NCBI GenBank assembly: GCA_049366715.1
Contig: JBMNCQ010000035.1
Span: 1-64,000, forward strand
Source: JBMNCQ01 sp049366715
GTDB taxonomy: Bacteria; Bacillota; Peptococcia; Peptococcales; BICA1-8
Reading direction: 5' to 3'
Length of the DNA stretch: 64,000 bases
Shown one piece after another: positions 34,222 to 42,868 of this stretch. How positions within the stretch are numbered: position 1 is the stretch's first letter; every line of letters begins with the position of its first letter. A model generated the notes under the pieces. The model ran no database searches and was not told the DNA's origin. It was given only the letters and a program-made list of their open reading frames with translations. A program made the translations under genes and the position numbers.

Positions 34222-36648
34222 TTGCAAAAAAGGATTTCCTTCCCAATTGTTAGTATCTTTTTAATGGCTATTTTTATTGGGACAATTTTTCCCGGTTATC
34301 TTTTTGCTCAGGATAAATATGGAATGATCAGCGGAAGCATTGTAAATGTTAGAAGTGGACCTGGAACTGAATATACCCGGATTGCACAAGTAAATGAAGG
34401 ACAGTTTGTTTCCATATTATCTGAAGAAAATAATTGGTATCAGGTAAAATTAGCCGACGGTAAAGTTGGCTGGCTGGCCAACTGGTTAATTAGTGAGCAA
34501 AGCAGTGAAATAGAAAGGGCTGTCGTAACCGGGAGCATTGTAAATATCAGAGAAGGTCCCGGCACCGGTTATGCAAAAATAGGAGAAACCAAGTCAGGCG
34601 ATAAACTGGATGTCCTTAAATCTGAAGGCAAATGGTTTTTGGTAAATCTGCCGGAGGGAGGACAGGGATGGATCGCAAATTGGTTGGTTCAGATTAACAA
34701 GGTTGCCGGAGCACAGGTTGGTTACATAAATGGTTCTTCAGTGAATATTCGCCAAGGTACCAGTACTACATATCCGTTGCTTTTCCAGTTGGATAAAGGA
34801 AAGCAGGTAACCATAAAAGAGGAAAATAACGGCTGGTATCTGATTGAGACTGCGCAAGGTTCAGGCTGGGTTGCCTCCTGGCTGGTGACTTTACCGGGTG
34901 CAGACAATACTGCTCGTAATGCCATTGTTACCGGTTCCAAGGTAAATATCCGCCAAAAGCCTACTACAGATTCACCTCGTGTTACTCAGGTATTAGCGGG
35001 TGATTTAATTGAAATAATTGGTGAGCAGCAGGATTGGTATCAGGTAAAAACTGCAAAGGGTCAAGAGGGCTGGATTGCGGGCTGGCTTGTTTCTTTAGAA
35101 AGCAGTCCGGAAAAAGGTACGGACAGCGCTCCTCCGAGTGCTCCTCCGAGTGCTCCTGTTCAGACTGCGTCTCCCCCGGAAAATGTTGTGCTGAAAAATG
35201 TAATTGTAACAGGTAACATTGTCAACGTTCGTCAAGGCCCCAGCTTAGATTACGCCACAATTGGCAAAGTAACGGCGGAAACTGAATTAGGTGTAATTGG
35301 TACCGACGGTGAATGGTTAAAGGTTAGGCTTGCCGATGGAACAGCAGGGTGGATTGCCGGCTGGCTTACGGTGGATAAAAACTCCCAGCCCCTGCCCACA
35401 GAATATCTTAACGAGCTTAAACTGACACTGGATAATGAACGAGTATTAAATTTTAGTAATTTAGGCGATAAATTATCCATTACCTTATCAGGTATCAAGG
35501 CAAATCAATATTCAATAAAACCAACTGAAGGTAAGTTAATGATAGAGTTGGAGTCTTTAAATTTAAGGAAAATGGTACAGCCTTTGGACAACTGGGGCGT
35601 CAAAGAGATCGGTATTCAGGAGCATGGCGTTACAATAACCTTTAATAAAGATTTTCAACATATTTATAAATATAACAATTCAAAAGGCTCGCTGGAAATA
35701 GAAATTACTTACCCGGCCGAGCAACTGATTCCTGTAAAACAAATTAAGCTGAATCCCCAGGAAAGTCAGTCTGTTGTGCAAATTGCCGCCGATAATAAAA
35801 TTGATTTTACCACTCAGGAATTGGAACCGAACCGCTTAGTAATTGACCTGCCGCAAAGTTCCCTGCAATTAGCGTCAAAAGCAGAGGCTGAACAAAATGT
35901 GGCATTCGGGCCAATTCGCAAAGTTACATCGAGGCAATTGTCGCCGGATCTTGTTCGTATTGAAGCGGAATTTGTAGACGGAACGCAGTATCAGATTACT
36001 CAGCAAGATGATTATATCGTTGTAGGTGCTAAGATCGCCCAACAAGGAGGATTAGCCGGCAAGACTATTGTAATCGATCCCGGCCACGGCAGTGTCCAGC
36101 CGGGAGGTTGGACTGATCCCGGTGCAACAGGTAAAATTCTCAGAGTAGTGGAGAGGGATGTTAATCTGGACGTTGCCCTTAAGCTGCAGCAGATATTAAG
36201 CCAGCAAGGAGCGAAAGTGGTTATGACCCATAATACCGGCCGTACTTTTCTAAGTCTGGCCGGGAGAGCCGACGTAGCAAACAGTATAAATGCCGATATT
36301 TTTGTCAGCATTCATGCTAATGCTAATAATAATATAGCTATTGCCGGTACATCTGTCTACTATTATGCCCCGACCTGGCACGGAGAGCTGGCTTCCCAGC
36401 GGTGGCTGAGGCAGCGGTTGGCATTAAACATCCAGCAAGAGCTGGTAAAATCCGGAGGACGTCTTAATTTAGGCATCAAGGAAGAAAACTTTGCTGTTTT
36501 AAGGGAAACAAGGGTTCCCTCGGTCTTAGTTGAAATGGCTTTCTTGACCAATCCGGAAGAGGAGAGATTACTCTCCACAAACCAGTTCCGCTCGCAAATG
36601 GCAGCAGGTATATTTAAAGGAATAGAAAAATATTTTAACGGATTATAA
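34222..36648 (+). CDS. N-acetylmuramoyl-L-alanine amidase with five SH3 and AMIN domains
   Basis: An 808-residue secreted cell-wall hydrolase. After a signal peptide (IFLMAIFIGTIFPGYLFA) come five bacterial SH3 repeats, each with VNVR/VNIR and GWxAxWL (about 35-90, 98-155, 168-222, 234-290, 330-385), with an APPSAPPSAP linker before the fifth. An AMIN region follows (about 400-600), then the amidase_3 catalytic domain (about 615-805) with zinc ligands in VIDPGHGS, VVERDVN and SIHANA and catalytic Glu in LVEMAFLTN. TTG start after AAGGGGGTGA. It cleaves the amide between MurNAc and L-Ala. Confidence 0.93.
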   Translation: MQKRISFPIVSIFLMAIFIGTIFPGYLFAQDKYGMISGSIVNVRSGPGTEYTRIAQVNEGQFVSILSEENNWYQVKLADGKVGWLANWLISEQSSEIERAVVTGSIVNIREGPGTGYAKIGETKSGDKLDVLKSEGKWFLVNLPEGGQGWIANWLVQINKVAGAQVGYINGSSVNIRQGTSTTYPLLFQLDKGKQVTIKEENNGWYLIETAQGSGWVASWLVTLPGADNTARNAIVTGSKVNIRQKPTTDSPRVTQVLAGDLIEIIGEQQDWYQVKTAKGQEGWIAGWLVSLESSPEKGTDSAPPSAPPSAPVQTASPPENVVLKNVIVTGNIVNVRQGPSLDYATIGKVTAETELGVIGTDGEWLKVRLADGTAGWIAGWLTVDKNSQPLPTEYLNELKLTLDNERVLNFSNLGDKLSITLSGIKANQYSIKPTEGKLMIELESLNLRKMVQPLDNWGVKEIGIQEHGVTITFNKDFQHIYKYNNSKGSLEIEITYPAEQLIPVKQIKLNPQESQSVVQIAADNKIDFTTQELEPNRLVIDLPQSSLQLASKAEAEQNVAFGPIRKVTSRQLSPDLVRIEAEFVDGTQYQITQQDDYIVVGAKIAQQGGLAGKTIVIDPGHGSVQPGGWTDPGATGKILRVVERDVNLDVALKLQQILSQQGAKVVMTHNTGRTFLSLAGRADVANSINADIFVSIHANANNNIAIAGTSVYYYAPTWHGELASQRWLRQRLALNIQQELVKSGGRLNLGIKEENFAVLRETRVPSVLVEMAFLTNPEEERLLSTNQFRSQMAAGIFKGIEKYFNGL

Positions 36649-36655
36649 AGAGAGA

Positions 36656-36682
36656 AGCTTATGCTTAGCATAGGCTTTTTTC
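36656..36682 (+). terminator. Terminator of the amidase gene
   Basis: AGCTTATGC and GCATAGGCT arms (one G-T pair) with TTA loop and a T-run. Confidence 0.75.
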
Positions 36683-36933
36683 TTTTTTCGTTGTATCACA
36701 GCCGGCTATTCTAAATAACGTGAAATAGGCGGAAGTTTTTTCCGGAAATAAAACAACTTTATGAGAGCAATAACTGAGGTGTTAAGGGTTTTTTCCGGAT
36801 TATTTTAGCCGGATGATTATGCAAATTAATTTTATTTGCAAACTACTAGGTTTTTGGGGAGATAATAACGAAGAAATAAGGGTAAGTAATTAAGGAAAGG
36901 GTGCGGAAGCTTTTTTAATGGCAGGTGGGTATG

Positions 36934-37452
36934 ATGGCAGATATTGTATGGGGGTTAATTTTTATCTTTACGGCACGCGTCTTGGATATGTCTATGGCTA
37001 CAACCAGAACATTATTTGTGGTGAAAGGCAGGAAACTTGCGGCAGCCGGTATCGGTTTTGCAGAATCGATAATTTACGTACTGGCGCTGCAAAAAGTCTT
37101 TCAAACCCTTGATAATCCTTTAAACTTAATCGTATATGGCTTAGGATTTTCAGTAGGCAATATTGTGGGGATAGTAATAGAAGAGAAGATGGCCATGGGG
37201 TATTTAACGGTTCAAGTCATTACTTTAGTAGAACCTTTAGAATTAACTATAAGATTACGTAAAGAAGGTTTCGGCGTCACCGTTATAGCCGGTGAAGGCA
37301 GGGAGGGGATTCGGTATATTATCCAGATTGTCTTAAGCAGGAAATCCCTTCCTAAGCTGCGCAAGATTATTGATAACTGGGATCCGGCTGCCTTTGTTAC
37401 GGTTTTTGATGCCAGGACCATTAAAGGCGGCATTCCTATGTTTAAACGCTAA
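36934..37452 (+). CDS. UPF0316/DUF2179-type membrane protein
   Basis: A 172-residue protein with three membrane helices in the first 85 residues (ARVLDMSMATTRTLFVVKG, GFAESIIYVLALQKVF, LIVYGLGFSVGNIVGIVIEEKMAMG) and a C-terminal DUF2179-like domain (LRKEGFGVTVIAGEGREG; KIIDNWDPAAFVTVFDAR). Belongs to the UPF0316 (YebE) group; function unknown. AGGTGGG precedes the ATGs at 36931/36934; GTG 36925 lies inside that site. The DUF2179 domain is shared with the YitT protein at 22464. Confidence 0.82.
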   Translation: MADIVWGLIFIFTARVLDMSMATTRTLFVVKGRKLAAAGIGFAESIIYVLALQKVFQTLDNPLNLIVYGLGFSVGNIVGIVIEEKMAMGYLTVQVITLVEPLELTIRLRKEGFGVTVIAGEGREGIRYIIQIVLSRKSLPKLRKIIDNWDPAAFVTVFDARTIKGGIPMFKR

Positions 37453-37479
37453 GTTATTCGTTATTCATGAATACCGCAG

Positions 37480-37565
37480 CACTCTGAGAACCGGAAACGG
37501 AGAACTGCTATTATGGACTATGCCTATGCTCTATGATCCGAACCTCACTAGTTACCGGTAACGAT
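37480..37565. repeat. Degenerate heptanucleotide array
   Basis: Seven-base-periodic units (CTGAGAA, CCGGAAA, CGGAGAA, CTGCTAT, TATGGAC, TATGCCT, ATGCTCT) fill the gap between the UPF0316 gene and the metallo-hydrolase gene. Confidence 0.7.
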
Positions 37566-37591
37566 TAAATTGAAGGAGGAAATGACTTATC

Positions 37592-38338
37592 GTGCAAATT
37601 ACGATTTTAGGCTGTTATGCACCTTATGCTCCTGCCGGAGGGGCATGCAGCGGATATTTAATTCAAAGTAATAATTTTAATATTATGCTGGATTGCGGAC
37701 ATGGAGCCTTTGCTCAACTGCAAAAACATTTAGATTTTCGCAAACTTCACGCACTGGTAATCACTCATTTTCATCCTGATCATTATGCAGATATACATGC
37801 TGTTCGACACGGATTTATGGGTGCTATGCGGGATGGATCCAGAAAAGAGCCCCTTATCGTTTATGTTCCTTCCCAACCGGACCAGGTGTTTGATGAGATC
37901 AACGGCTGGCGGGATGTTTTTATTACAATCCCTTTAGAAGATGCTATGCTAAGGGATAACAAATTTACTAATGTCAGGTTGAATTTTTTCCCGACCAGTC
38001 ACCCTCTGCCCACTTTTGGTGTTAAGATCAATTCTAATAATAAGAAATTAACTTATACAGCGGATACGGCTTGGACATCCCAATTGGTGGAGGAATGCCG
38101 GGATAGCAACATGGTTATCGCTGAGGCAAGTTTACGGGAAGCGGATATCGTTCATACTAATAAAGGTCATATGACGGCAAGTCAAGCAGGGAAGCTGGCC
38201 CAAATGGCTCGTGCAGAGCGAGTGAGTCTTACGCATTTTTGGCCTGAATATAACTTAAATCAGTTAAGAAGAGAAGCTGAAGTAAGCTTTGAAGGTGAAG
38301 TAGAGCTGGCGGAGATGAATAAAATTTTCACAATCTAG
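37592..38338 (+). CDS. MBL-fold metallohydrolase (RNase Z-like)
   Basis: A 248-residue metallo-beta-lactamase-fold protein. It has the metal motif THFHPDHYADIH (about 65-76), a His in TSHPLPTFG (about 136), an Asp in YTADTAW and a His near TNKGHMTA. The layout is like RNase Z/phosphodiesterase members without the tRNA-binding insertion, so it may hydrolyse a cyclic phosphodiester. GTG start; AAGGAGG 12 bases upstream. Together with rph and yfcE it sits in an RNA and nucleotide-processing neighbourhood; the substrate is unknown. Confidence 0.82.
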   Translation: MQITILGCYAPYAPAGGACSGYLIQSNNFNIMLDCGHGAFAQLQKHLDFRKLHALVITHFHPDHYADIHAVRHGFMGAMRDGSRKEPLIVYVPSQPDQVFDEINGWRDVFITIPLEDAMLRDNKFTNVRLNFFPTSHPLPTFGVKINSNNKKLTYTADTAWTSQLVEECRDSNMVIAEASLREADIVHTNKGHMTASQAGKLAQMARAERVSLTHFWPEYNLNQLRREAEVSFEGEVELAEMNKIFTI

Positions 38339-38366
38339 ATTTCTATAAAACTCAGGAGGGAACAAA

Positions 38367-39101
38367 ATGAAAAGGATGGATGGAAGAAAAAATGATGAAC
38401 TGCGTTCTGTGAGAATAACACCTGGCTATATTAAATTTCCGGAGGGTTCGGTATTAATTGAAATGGGAAATACCAAGGTGATTTGCAATGCTACTATTGA
38501 GGAAAAAGTACCTGCCTGGCTTAAAGGGCAGGAGCAGGGCTGGATAACTGCCGAATATTCAATGCTTCCCAGAGCTACCGAACAGCGCAACCAAAGGGAA
38601 GCATCCAAAGGAAAGATTACCGGCAGGACCCATGAGATCCAGCGGCTGATCGGCAGAGCTTTGAGATCGGTAATAAATTTAAAAGCGCTGGGAGAACGAA
38701 CGATCTGGTTGGATTGTGATGTAATTCAAGCCGACGGGGGAACACGAACAGCTTCAATAACCGGTTCATATATTGCTTTAATAGAAGCTTTAAAAAAGCT
38801 TAAACAACAAGGTGTATATTCCAGGCTGCCCGTTACAGATTGGCTGGCCGCTGTTAGTGTAGGTAAAATAAAGGGGGAAATTATGTTGGATCTGGCTTAT
38901 GCCGAGGATTCCCAGGCTGAAGTAGATATGAATATTGTCATGACCGGTAAGGGCAAGTTTGTAGAGGTTCAGGGCACAGCGGAAGAGGATCCTTTTGCAA
39001 GGGAAGAACTTGCGGAAATGCTTGCTTTGGGAGAACAGGGTATTAAGCAGCTCATTGCGTTGCAAAAGGAGACCGTTGGTGAGATCGATCATCAAGCTTA
39101 A
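38367..39101 (+). CDS. rph: Ribonuclease PH
   Basis: A 244-residue phosphorolytic 3'-5' exoribonuclease that trims tRNA 3' ends. N-terminal MKRMDGRKNDELR, GMGNTKV-like EMGNTKVICNATI, AEYSMLPRATEQRNQREASKGKITGRTHEIQRLIGR-type region (split motif, about 70-105), and DVIQADGGTRTASI (about 122) are all family marks. AGGAGGG precedes the ATG. Typical rph-rdgB-yfcE order follows with short spacers. Confidence 0.95.
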   Translation: MKRMDGRKNDELRSVRITPGYIKFPEGSVLIEMGNTKVICNATIEEKVPAWLKGQEQGWITAEYSMLPRATEQRNQREASKGKITGRTHEIQRLIGRALRSVINLKALGERTIWLDCDVIQADGGTRTASITGSYIALIEALKKLKQQGVYSRLPVTDWLAAVSVGKIKGEIMLDLAYAEDSQAEVDMNIVMTGKGKFVEVQGTAEEDPFAREELAEMLALGEQGIKQLIALQKETVGEIDHQA

Positions 39102-39124
39102 CAGCTAATAAAGGAGTGGAGCAG

Positions 39125-39736
39125 TTGAAACAGAAAAAACTTGTTATTGCGACCGGGAATAGAGGTAAGCTGAAAGAATTTGCAAAATTATTAGCAGCCT
39201 TAAATGTGCAGGTCTTAGCATTAGCAGATTTCCTTGAAATAGGGGAAATTGCCGAAAATGGTCTGACTTTTAAAGATAATGCATTGATCAAAGGGAGGGT
39301 GGCTGCGGCTCATACCGGTTTAATAAGCCTGGCCGATGATTCGGGTTTGGAAGTAGATTTTCTGCATGGGCAGCCCGGTGTTAATTCGGCTCGTTTCGCG
39401 GGAGAGCAGCGGGATGATAAAAGGAACAATGAAAAGCTTTTAAAGCTGTTAAAGGGGACTCCTCCGGCCGGGAGAACAGCAAGATTTAAGTGTGTGATTG
39501 CAGTAGTGACTCCTGCCGGTCAGGAATTTACGGTAGAAGGCAATTGTGAGGGGCTGATTCTCGAAAAAGAAAAGGGTGCAGGTGGGTTTGGTTATGACCC
39601 GCTGTTTTATGTACCGGAATATGGGCAGACTTTTGCCCAGTTGGATCTGGAAATTAAAAATGAAATTAGTCATCGGGGTAAAGCTGTCCGTCAAGCAATG
39701 GCAATATTGCAGGAGTTATTTAAGAGCGATGTGTGA
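39125..39736 (+). CDS. rdgB: XTP/dITP diphosphatase (RdgB/HAM1 family)
   Basis: A 203-residue house-cleaning pyrophosphatase that hydrolyses non-canonical purine nucleotides. Motifs LVIATGNRGKLKEF (N-terminal), LADDSGLEVDFLHGQPGVNSARF (about 68-90, split), GFGYDPLFYVPE and SHRGKAVRQA are diagnostic. The start is TTG 39125, eight bases after AAAGGAG; the GTG at 39116 lies in that site. Between rph and the YfcE phosphodiesterase. Confidence 0.94.
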   Translation: MKQKKLVIATGNRGKLKEFAKLLAALNVQVLALADFLEIGEIAENGLTFKDNALIKGRVAAAHTGLISLADDSGLEVDFLHGQPGVNSARFAGEQRDDKRNNEKLLKLLKGTPPAGRTARFKCVIAVVTPAGQEFTVEGNCEGLILEKEKGAGGFGYDPLFYVPEYGQTFAQLDLEIKNEISHRGKAVRQAMAILQELFKSDV

Positions 39737-39749
39737 GAGGATGTAAAAA

Positions 39750-40223
39750 GTGAGAATCGGCGTAATAAGTGACACCCATAACGATTTGCTTACGGCTGAA
39801 TCGGCACTGGAGAAAATGGGGCCGGTTGAATTACTGCTCCATGGCGGAGATCATTATCAAGATGCCCTTAAATTAGCTCCCAAATACCGGATACGAACCG
39901 TAGCAGTCAGAGGAAACTGTGATAAACTTGCCGGGCCGGATGAAGAGATAATTCGGATAAACGGACATAACATATTATTGACTCATGGTCATCAATATGG
40001 TGTGAAATCCGGTTTGGAACGGTTATATTACCGGTGTAAAGAATTAAAAATAAATATCGTAATCTACGGACATACTCATGTACCTTCATATATAATAGAA
40101 GATAATATCCATTTTTTAAACCCGGGCAGCATCGGGCATCCCCGGGAAGGGAGCAGTCCTTCCTATGCAGTAGTTGAGTTAGGGCCGGAAATAAACATTA
40201 CTTTACAGCAAATAGTTAAATAA
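39750..40223 (+). CDS. YfcE/MJ0936-family metallophosphodiesterase
   Basis: A 157-residue calcineurin-like phosphoesterase. GVISDTHND (residues 3-11), HGGDHY, AVRGNCD, LTHGHQYG and YGHTHVP supply the two-metal site. It hydrolyses simple phosphodiesters in vitro in relatives; the biological substrate is unknown. GTG start 13 bases after rdgB. Last gene of the rph operon. Confidence 0.92.
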   Translation: MRIGVISDTHNDLLTAESALEKMGPVELLLHGGDHYQDALKLAPKYRIRTVAVRGNCDKLAGPDEEIIRINGHNILLTHGHQYGVKSGLERLYYRCKELKINIVIYGHTHVPSYIIEDNIHFLNPGSIGHPREGSSPSYAVVELGPEINITLQQIVK

Positions 40224-40314
40224 TACCACTTGTTTTCTACTTTTCCTGATGCTATAATTAATTTTGCTGCTAAGATCACATAAGCTGGTTGTTGGCAGGA
40301 ATAGCTAAATGTTG

Positions 40315-40343
40315 TTGACAAAGAAATTTAATTATTGTATACT
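40315..40343 (+). promoter_or_regulatory. Promoter of the first tRNA group
   Basis: TTGACA (40315-40320), 17-base spacer, TATACT (40338-40343), 20 bases before tRNA-Pro. Confidence 0.8.
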
Positions 40344-40362
40344 ATCCTTTGTCACGGTTTGG

Positions 40363-40439
40363 CGGGGCATAGCGCAGTTTGGTAGCGCACATGGTTTGGG
40401 ACCATGGGGTCGGGAGTTCGAATCTCTCTGCCCCGACCA
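40363..40439 (+). tRNA. tRNA-Pro (TGG)
   Basis: Cloverleaf with CGGGGCA/TGCCCCG acceptor, anticodon loop TTTGGGA (anticodon TGG), GTTCGAATC T-arm and encoded CCA. Confidence 0.95.
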
Positions 40440-40440
40440 A

Positions 40441-40520
40441 TACTAGAAGTAGGAAATCAGAAATTGAAGAGCATAATTTCAGGCAGTTTTCCGACTTCCG
40501 GTACCCGATTCCGATATCTT
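40441..40520. repeat. Heptanucleotide-periodic tRNA spacer
   Basis: Spacer reads in 7-base units (ACTAGAA, GTAGGAA, ATCAGAA, ATTGAAG ... CCGACTT, CCGGTAC, CCGATTC). Same family as the larger arrays, strongly diverged. Confidence 0.6.
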
Positions 40521-40525
40521 TTTGA

Positions 40526-40599
40526 GCGGGTGTAGCTCAGTGGTAGAGCCCTGGCCTTCCAAGCCAGTCGCGAGGGTTCGATTCCCTTCACCCGCTCCA
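40526..40599 (+). tRNA. tRNA-Gly (TCC)
   Basis: GCGGGTG/CACCCGC acceptor, loop CTTCCAA with anticodon TCC, GTTCGATTC T-arm, encoded CCA. Confidence 0.95.
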
Positions 40600-40603
40600 T
40601 TAT

Positions 40604-40680
40604 GTGCCTGTAGCTCAGCTGGATAGAGCATCGGACTTCTAATCCGAGAGTCAGGGGTTCGAATCCCTTCAGGCACGCCA
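40604..40680 (+). tRNA. tRNA-Arg (TCT)
   Basis: GTGCCTG/CAGGCAC acceptor, loop CTTCTAA with anticodon TCT, GTTCGAATC T-arm, encoded CCA. Four bases after tRNA-Gly. Confidence 0.95.
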
Positions 40681-40757
40681 ATTAGAAATTGGAAATTTGA
40701 AGTTGGAGGTTGGATTTTCTTTCTAGCTTCTAACTTCGAACATCTATAATATCTAAA
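40681..40757. repeat. Heptanucleotide-periodic tRNA spacer
   Basis: Units ATTAGAA, ATTGGAA, ATTTGAA, GTTGGAG, GTTGGAT, then CTAGCTT, CTAACTT, CGAACAT run without phase change between tRNA-Arg and tRNA-His. Confidence 0.7.
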
Positions 40758-40761
40758 TTAT

Positions 40762-40838
40762 GGTGGGTGTGGCGAAGTGGTTAACGCACCGGATTGTGGC
40801 TCCGGCACTCGTGGGTTCAAGTCCCATCACTCACCCCA
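40762..40838 (+). tRNA. tRNA-His (GTG)
   Basis: GTGGGTG/CACTCAC acceptor with extra G-1 opposite C73, anticodon GTG, encoded CCA. Confidence 0.95.
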
Positions 40839-40915
40839 TTCTTTTATAACAGTTAATTTTCGTGCATATAATTTGGTGGCGGGGTTATACTAAGAATAAT
40901 CCCAGAAAGTTACTA

Positions 40916-40945
40916 TTGACATGCATCAACGGAAAATGATATAAT
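40916..40945 (+). promoter_or_regulatory. Promoter of the second tRNA group
   Basis: TTGACA (40916-40921), 18-base spacer, TATAAT (40940-40945), about 20 bases before tRNA-Gln. Confidence 0.8.
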
Positions 40946-40964
40946 ATTTCTCGCTGGCAATTAA

Positions 40965-41040
40965 AGGGGCGTAGCCAAGTCGGTAAGGCACGGGACTTTG
41001 ACTCCCGCATCCGTAGGTTCGAGTCCTGCCGCCCCTGCCA
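40965..41040 (+). tRNA. tRNA-Gln (TTG)
   Basis: AGGGGCG/CGCCCCT acceptor, loop CTTTGAC with anticodon TTG, GTTCGAGTC T-arm, encoded CCA. Confidence 0.94.
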
Positions 41041-41049
41041 TTTTTGCGG

Positions 41050-41125
41050 GAGCCATTAGCTCAGTTGGCAGAGCACCTGACTTTTAATCAGGGTGTCCCG
41101 CGTTCGAGTCGCGGATGGCTCACCA
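41050..41125 (+). tRNA. tRNA-Lys (TTT)
   Basis: GAGCCAT/ATGGCTC acceptor, loop CTTTTAA with anticodon TTT, GTTCGAGTC T-arm, encoded CCA. Confidence 0.95.
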
Positions 41126-41127
41126 GA

Positions 41128-41165
41128 AAGAGAGTCAGAGTTCGGAGGTCAGATGTCAGATTAAT
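41128..41165. repeat. Heptanucleotide-periodic tRNA spacer
   Basis: Units GAGTCAG, AGTTCGG, AGGTCAG, ATGTCAG in phase between tRNA-Lys and tRNA-Leu. Confidence 0.65.
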
Positions 41166-41227
41166 CTGACAGGCCTTTGGATTTTGGCCGGACAATAATC
41201 TATGATCATTTTATTTGTAGATAATTT

Positions 41228-41312
41228 GCGGGAGTGGCGGAATTGGCAGACGCACCAGACTTAGGATCTGGCGGTTCACACCGTGGGGGTTCAAGTCCCT
41301 TCTCCCGCACCA
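41228..41312 (+). tRNA. tRNA-Leu (TAG)
   Basis: GCGGGAG/CTCCCGC acceptor, anticodon TAG, long variable arm (GCGGTTCACACCGT region), GTTCAAGTC T-arm, encoded CCA. Confidence 0.95.
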
Positions 41313-41315
41313 TAT

Positions 41316-41390
41316 GCGGAAGTGGCTCAGTGGTAGAGCATCGCCTTGCCAAGGCGAGGGTCGCGAGTTCGAATCTCGTCTTCCGCTCCA
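41316..41390 (+). tRNA. tRNA-Gly (GCC)
   Basis: GCGGAAG/CTTCCGC acceptor, loop CTTGCCAA with anticodon GCC, GTTCGAATC T-arm, encoded CCA. Confidence 0.95.
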
Positions 41391-41405
41391 TAGCAATTTA
41401 GACAG

Positions 41406-41438
41406 ACCTCGGCTTCTGGTAGTCGAGGTGTTATTGTA
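41406..41438 (+). terminator. Probable terminator of the tRNA group
   Basis: ACCTCG and CGAGGT arms with a 12-base loop, then a T-rich stretch (GTTATTGTATTT). Modest stem. Confidence 0.45.
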
Positions 41439-41553
41439 TTTATAACTGTTTCCTTTTTTCCCTTTTATCTACCAGTTAATATGGGTATAATTTAAAGGTA
41501 AGTTTGTAAACATTTACATACTATTTATAAAGTTTAAGGAGGAGCAAATTAAG

Positions 41554-42852
41554 ATGCAGGTTAATATGGAGAGGATAGACAACAAGCAAATCGAATTAAC
41601 GATTGAAGTGGATGAAAAGAAGTTTGAGGAAGGATTACAGCATGCTTATAAAAAAGTAGTAAAAAAAGTAAATATCCCGGGTTTTAGAAAAGGTAAAGTT
41701 CCCCGGAGATTATTAGAACAAAGATTCGGTGTAGAAGTCCTTTTTGAAGATGCTGTTGATTTTATTATGCCTCAAGCATACTTAGAAGCGTTAAATACTT
41801 TGGAAGAAGGTATCGAGCCGATTGGCAGGCCGGAAGTTGATATTGTTCAATTGGAAGCAGAAAAGCCGTTTATTTTTAAAGCTAAAGTAGAAATCAAACC
41901 TGAATTTGAATTAGGTGAATATAAAGGACTGGAATTAGAAAAGCTAGATACTGCTGTATTAGAAGAAGACGTTCAGCAGGAAATGGAAAATCTAAGGGAA
42001 CGGCATGCACAATTAGAAGTAATGGGGGAAGATATCCCTATTGAAAACAATGATAAGGTAGTACTTGATTTTGTTGGCAAAAAAGACGGAATACCGTTTG
42101 AAGGAGGTACTGCTGAAGACTATTCTTTAGAAATCGGCTCGGGGTCTTTTATTCCAGGATTTGAAGAGCAGTTGGTTGGCATGAAGCCGGCTGAAGAGAA
42201 AACCATTGAGGTAAAATTCCCGGAAGAATATCATAGTGAAGATTTAGCTGGGCAGCCTGCTACTTTTGATGTTAAAATTAAAGAGATTAAGCGCAAGAAA
42301 TTAGCGGACCTTGATGATGAATTTGCAAAAGATGTAAGTGAATTTGAAACTTTGCAGGAATTAAAAGCAGATGTGGAGAATAGACTGAAAAACAGAAAAG
42401 AAGAAAATGCAAAAAATAATTTAAATCAGCAGGCGATAGAGAAAGCAGCTGCAAACACTGAAATAGATATTCCGCAAGCTATGGTAGATACGCAAATAGA
42501 CAATATTATTCAAGATTTTGACTACCGTTTACGGATGCAGGGCTTATCTTTAGACCAATACATGCAATATTCTAATGAAACTGCTGAATCCTTAAGAGAA
42601 AAATATCAAGAGGATGCGAAGAAAACCGTAAAAGAACAGCTGGTATTGGAAGCTATCGCCAAGGCAGAAGGTATTGAGACCCAGGAAAGTGATATTGAAA
42701 AGGAAATCCAAAGATTATCTGAAGTTTATAAGCAGGAACCGGAAAAAGTAAAAGAAATTCTTGAAAAACAAGGACAATTGGAAGCGGTGAAACATAGCAT
42801 TATTATTGATAAGGCTATTGAGTTTTTAGTTAATAATGCTAAAATAAGCTAA
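41554..42852 (+). CDS. tig: Trigger factor
   Basis: A 432-residue ribosome-associated chaperone and peptidyl-prolyl isomerase. The ribosome-docking signature GFRKGKVPRR lies at about 44-53, the FKBP-type PPIase domain at about 155-245 (DKVVLDFVGKKDG; GSGSFIPGFEEQLVGMKPAEEK, split), and a helical C-terminal arm follows. AAGGAGG precedes the ATG. It heads the classic Firmicutes order tig-clpP-clpX-lonB-lon-ysxC. Confidence 0.96.
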   Translation: MQVNMERIDNKQIELTIEVDEKKFEEGLQHAYKKVVKKVNIPGFRKGKVPRRLLEQRFGVEVLFEDAVDFIMPQAYLEALNTLEEGIEPIGRPEVDIVQLEAEKPFIFKAKVEIKPEFELGEYKGLELEKLDTAVLEEDVQQEMENLRERHAQLEVMGEDIPIENNDKVVLDFVGKKDGIPFEGGTAEDYSLEIGSGSFIPGFEEQLVGMKPAEEKTIEVKFPEEYHSEDLAGQPATFDVKIKEIKRKKLADLDDEFAKDVSEFETLQELKADVENRLKNRKEENAKNNLNQQAIEKAAANTEIDIPQAMVDTQIDNIIQDFDYRLRMQGLSLDQYMQYSNETAESLREKYQEDAKKTVKEQLVLEAIAKAEGIETQESDIEKEIQRLSEVYKQEPEKVKEILEKQGQLEAVKHSIIIDKAIEFLVNNAKIS

Positions 42853-42868
42853 AAAGGGGGTCGCTCAA

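Noticed and set aside
40457..41396. Four antisense open frames of 60-75 codons across the tRNA genes
   Set aside because: They are read through tRNA genes on the opposite strand and give the familiar spurious tRNA-antisense peptides; no ribosome sites.
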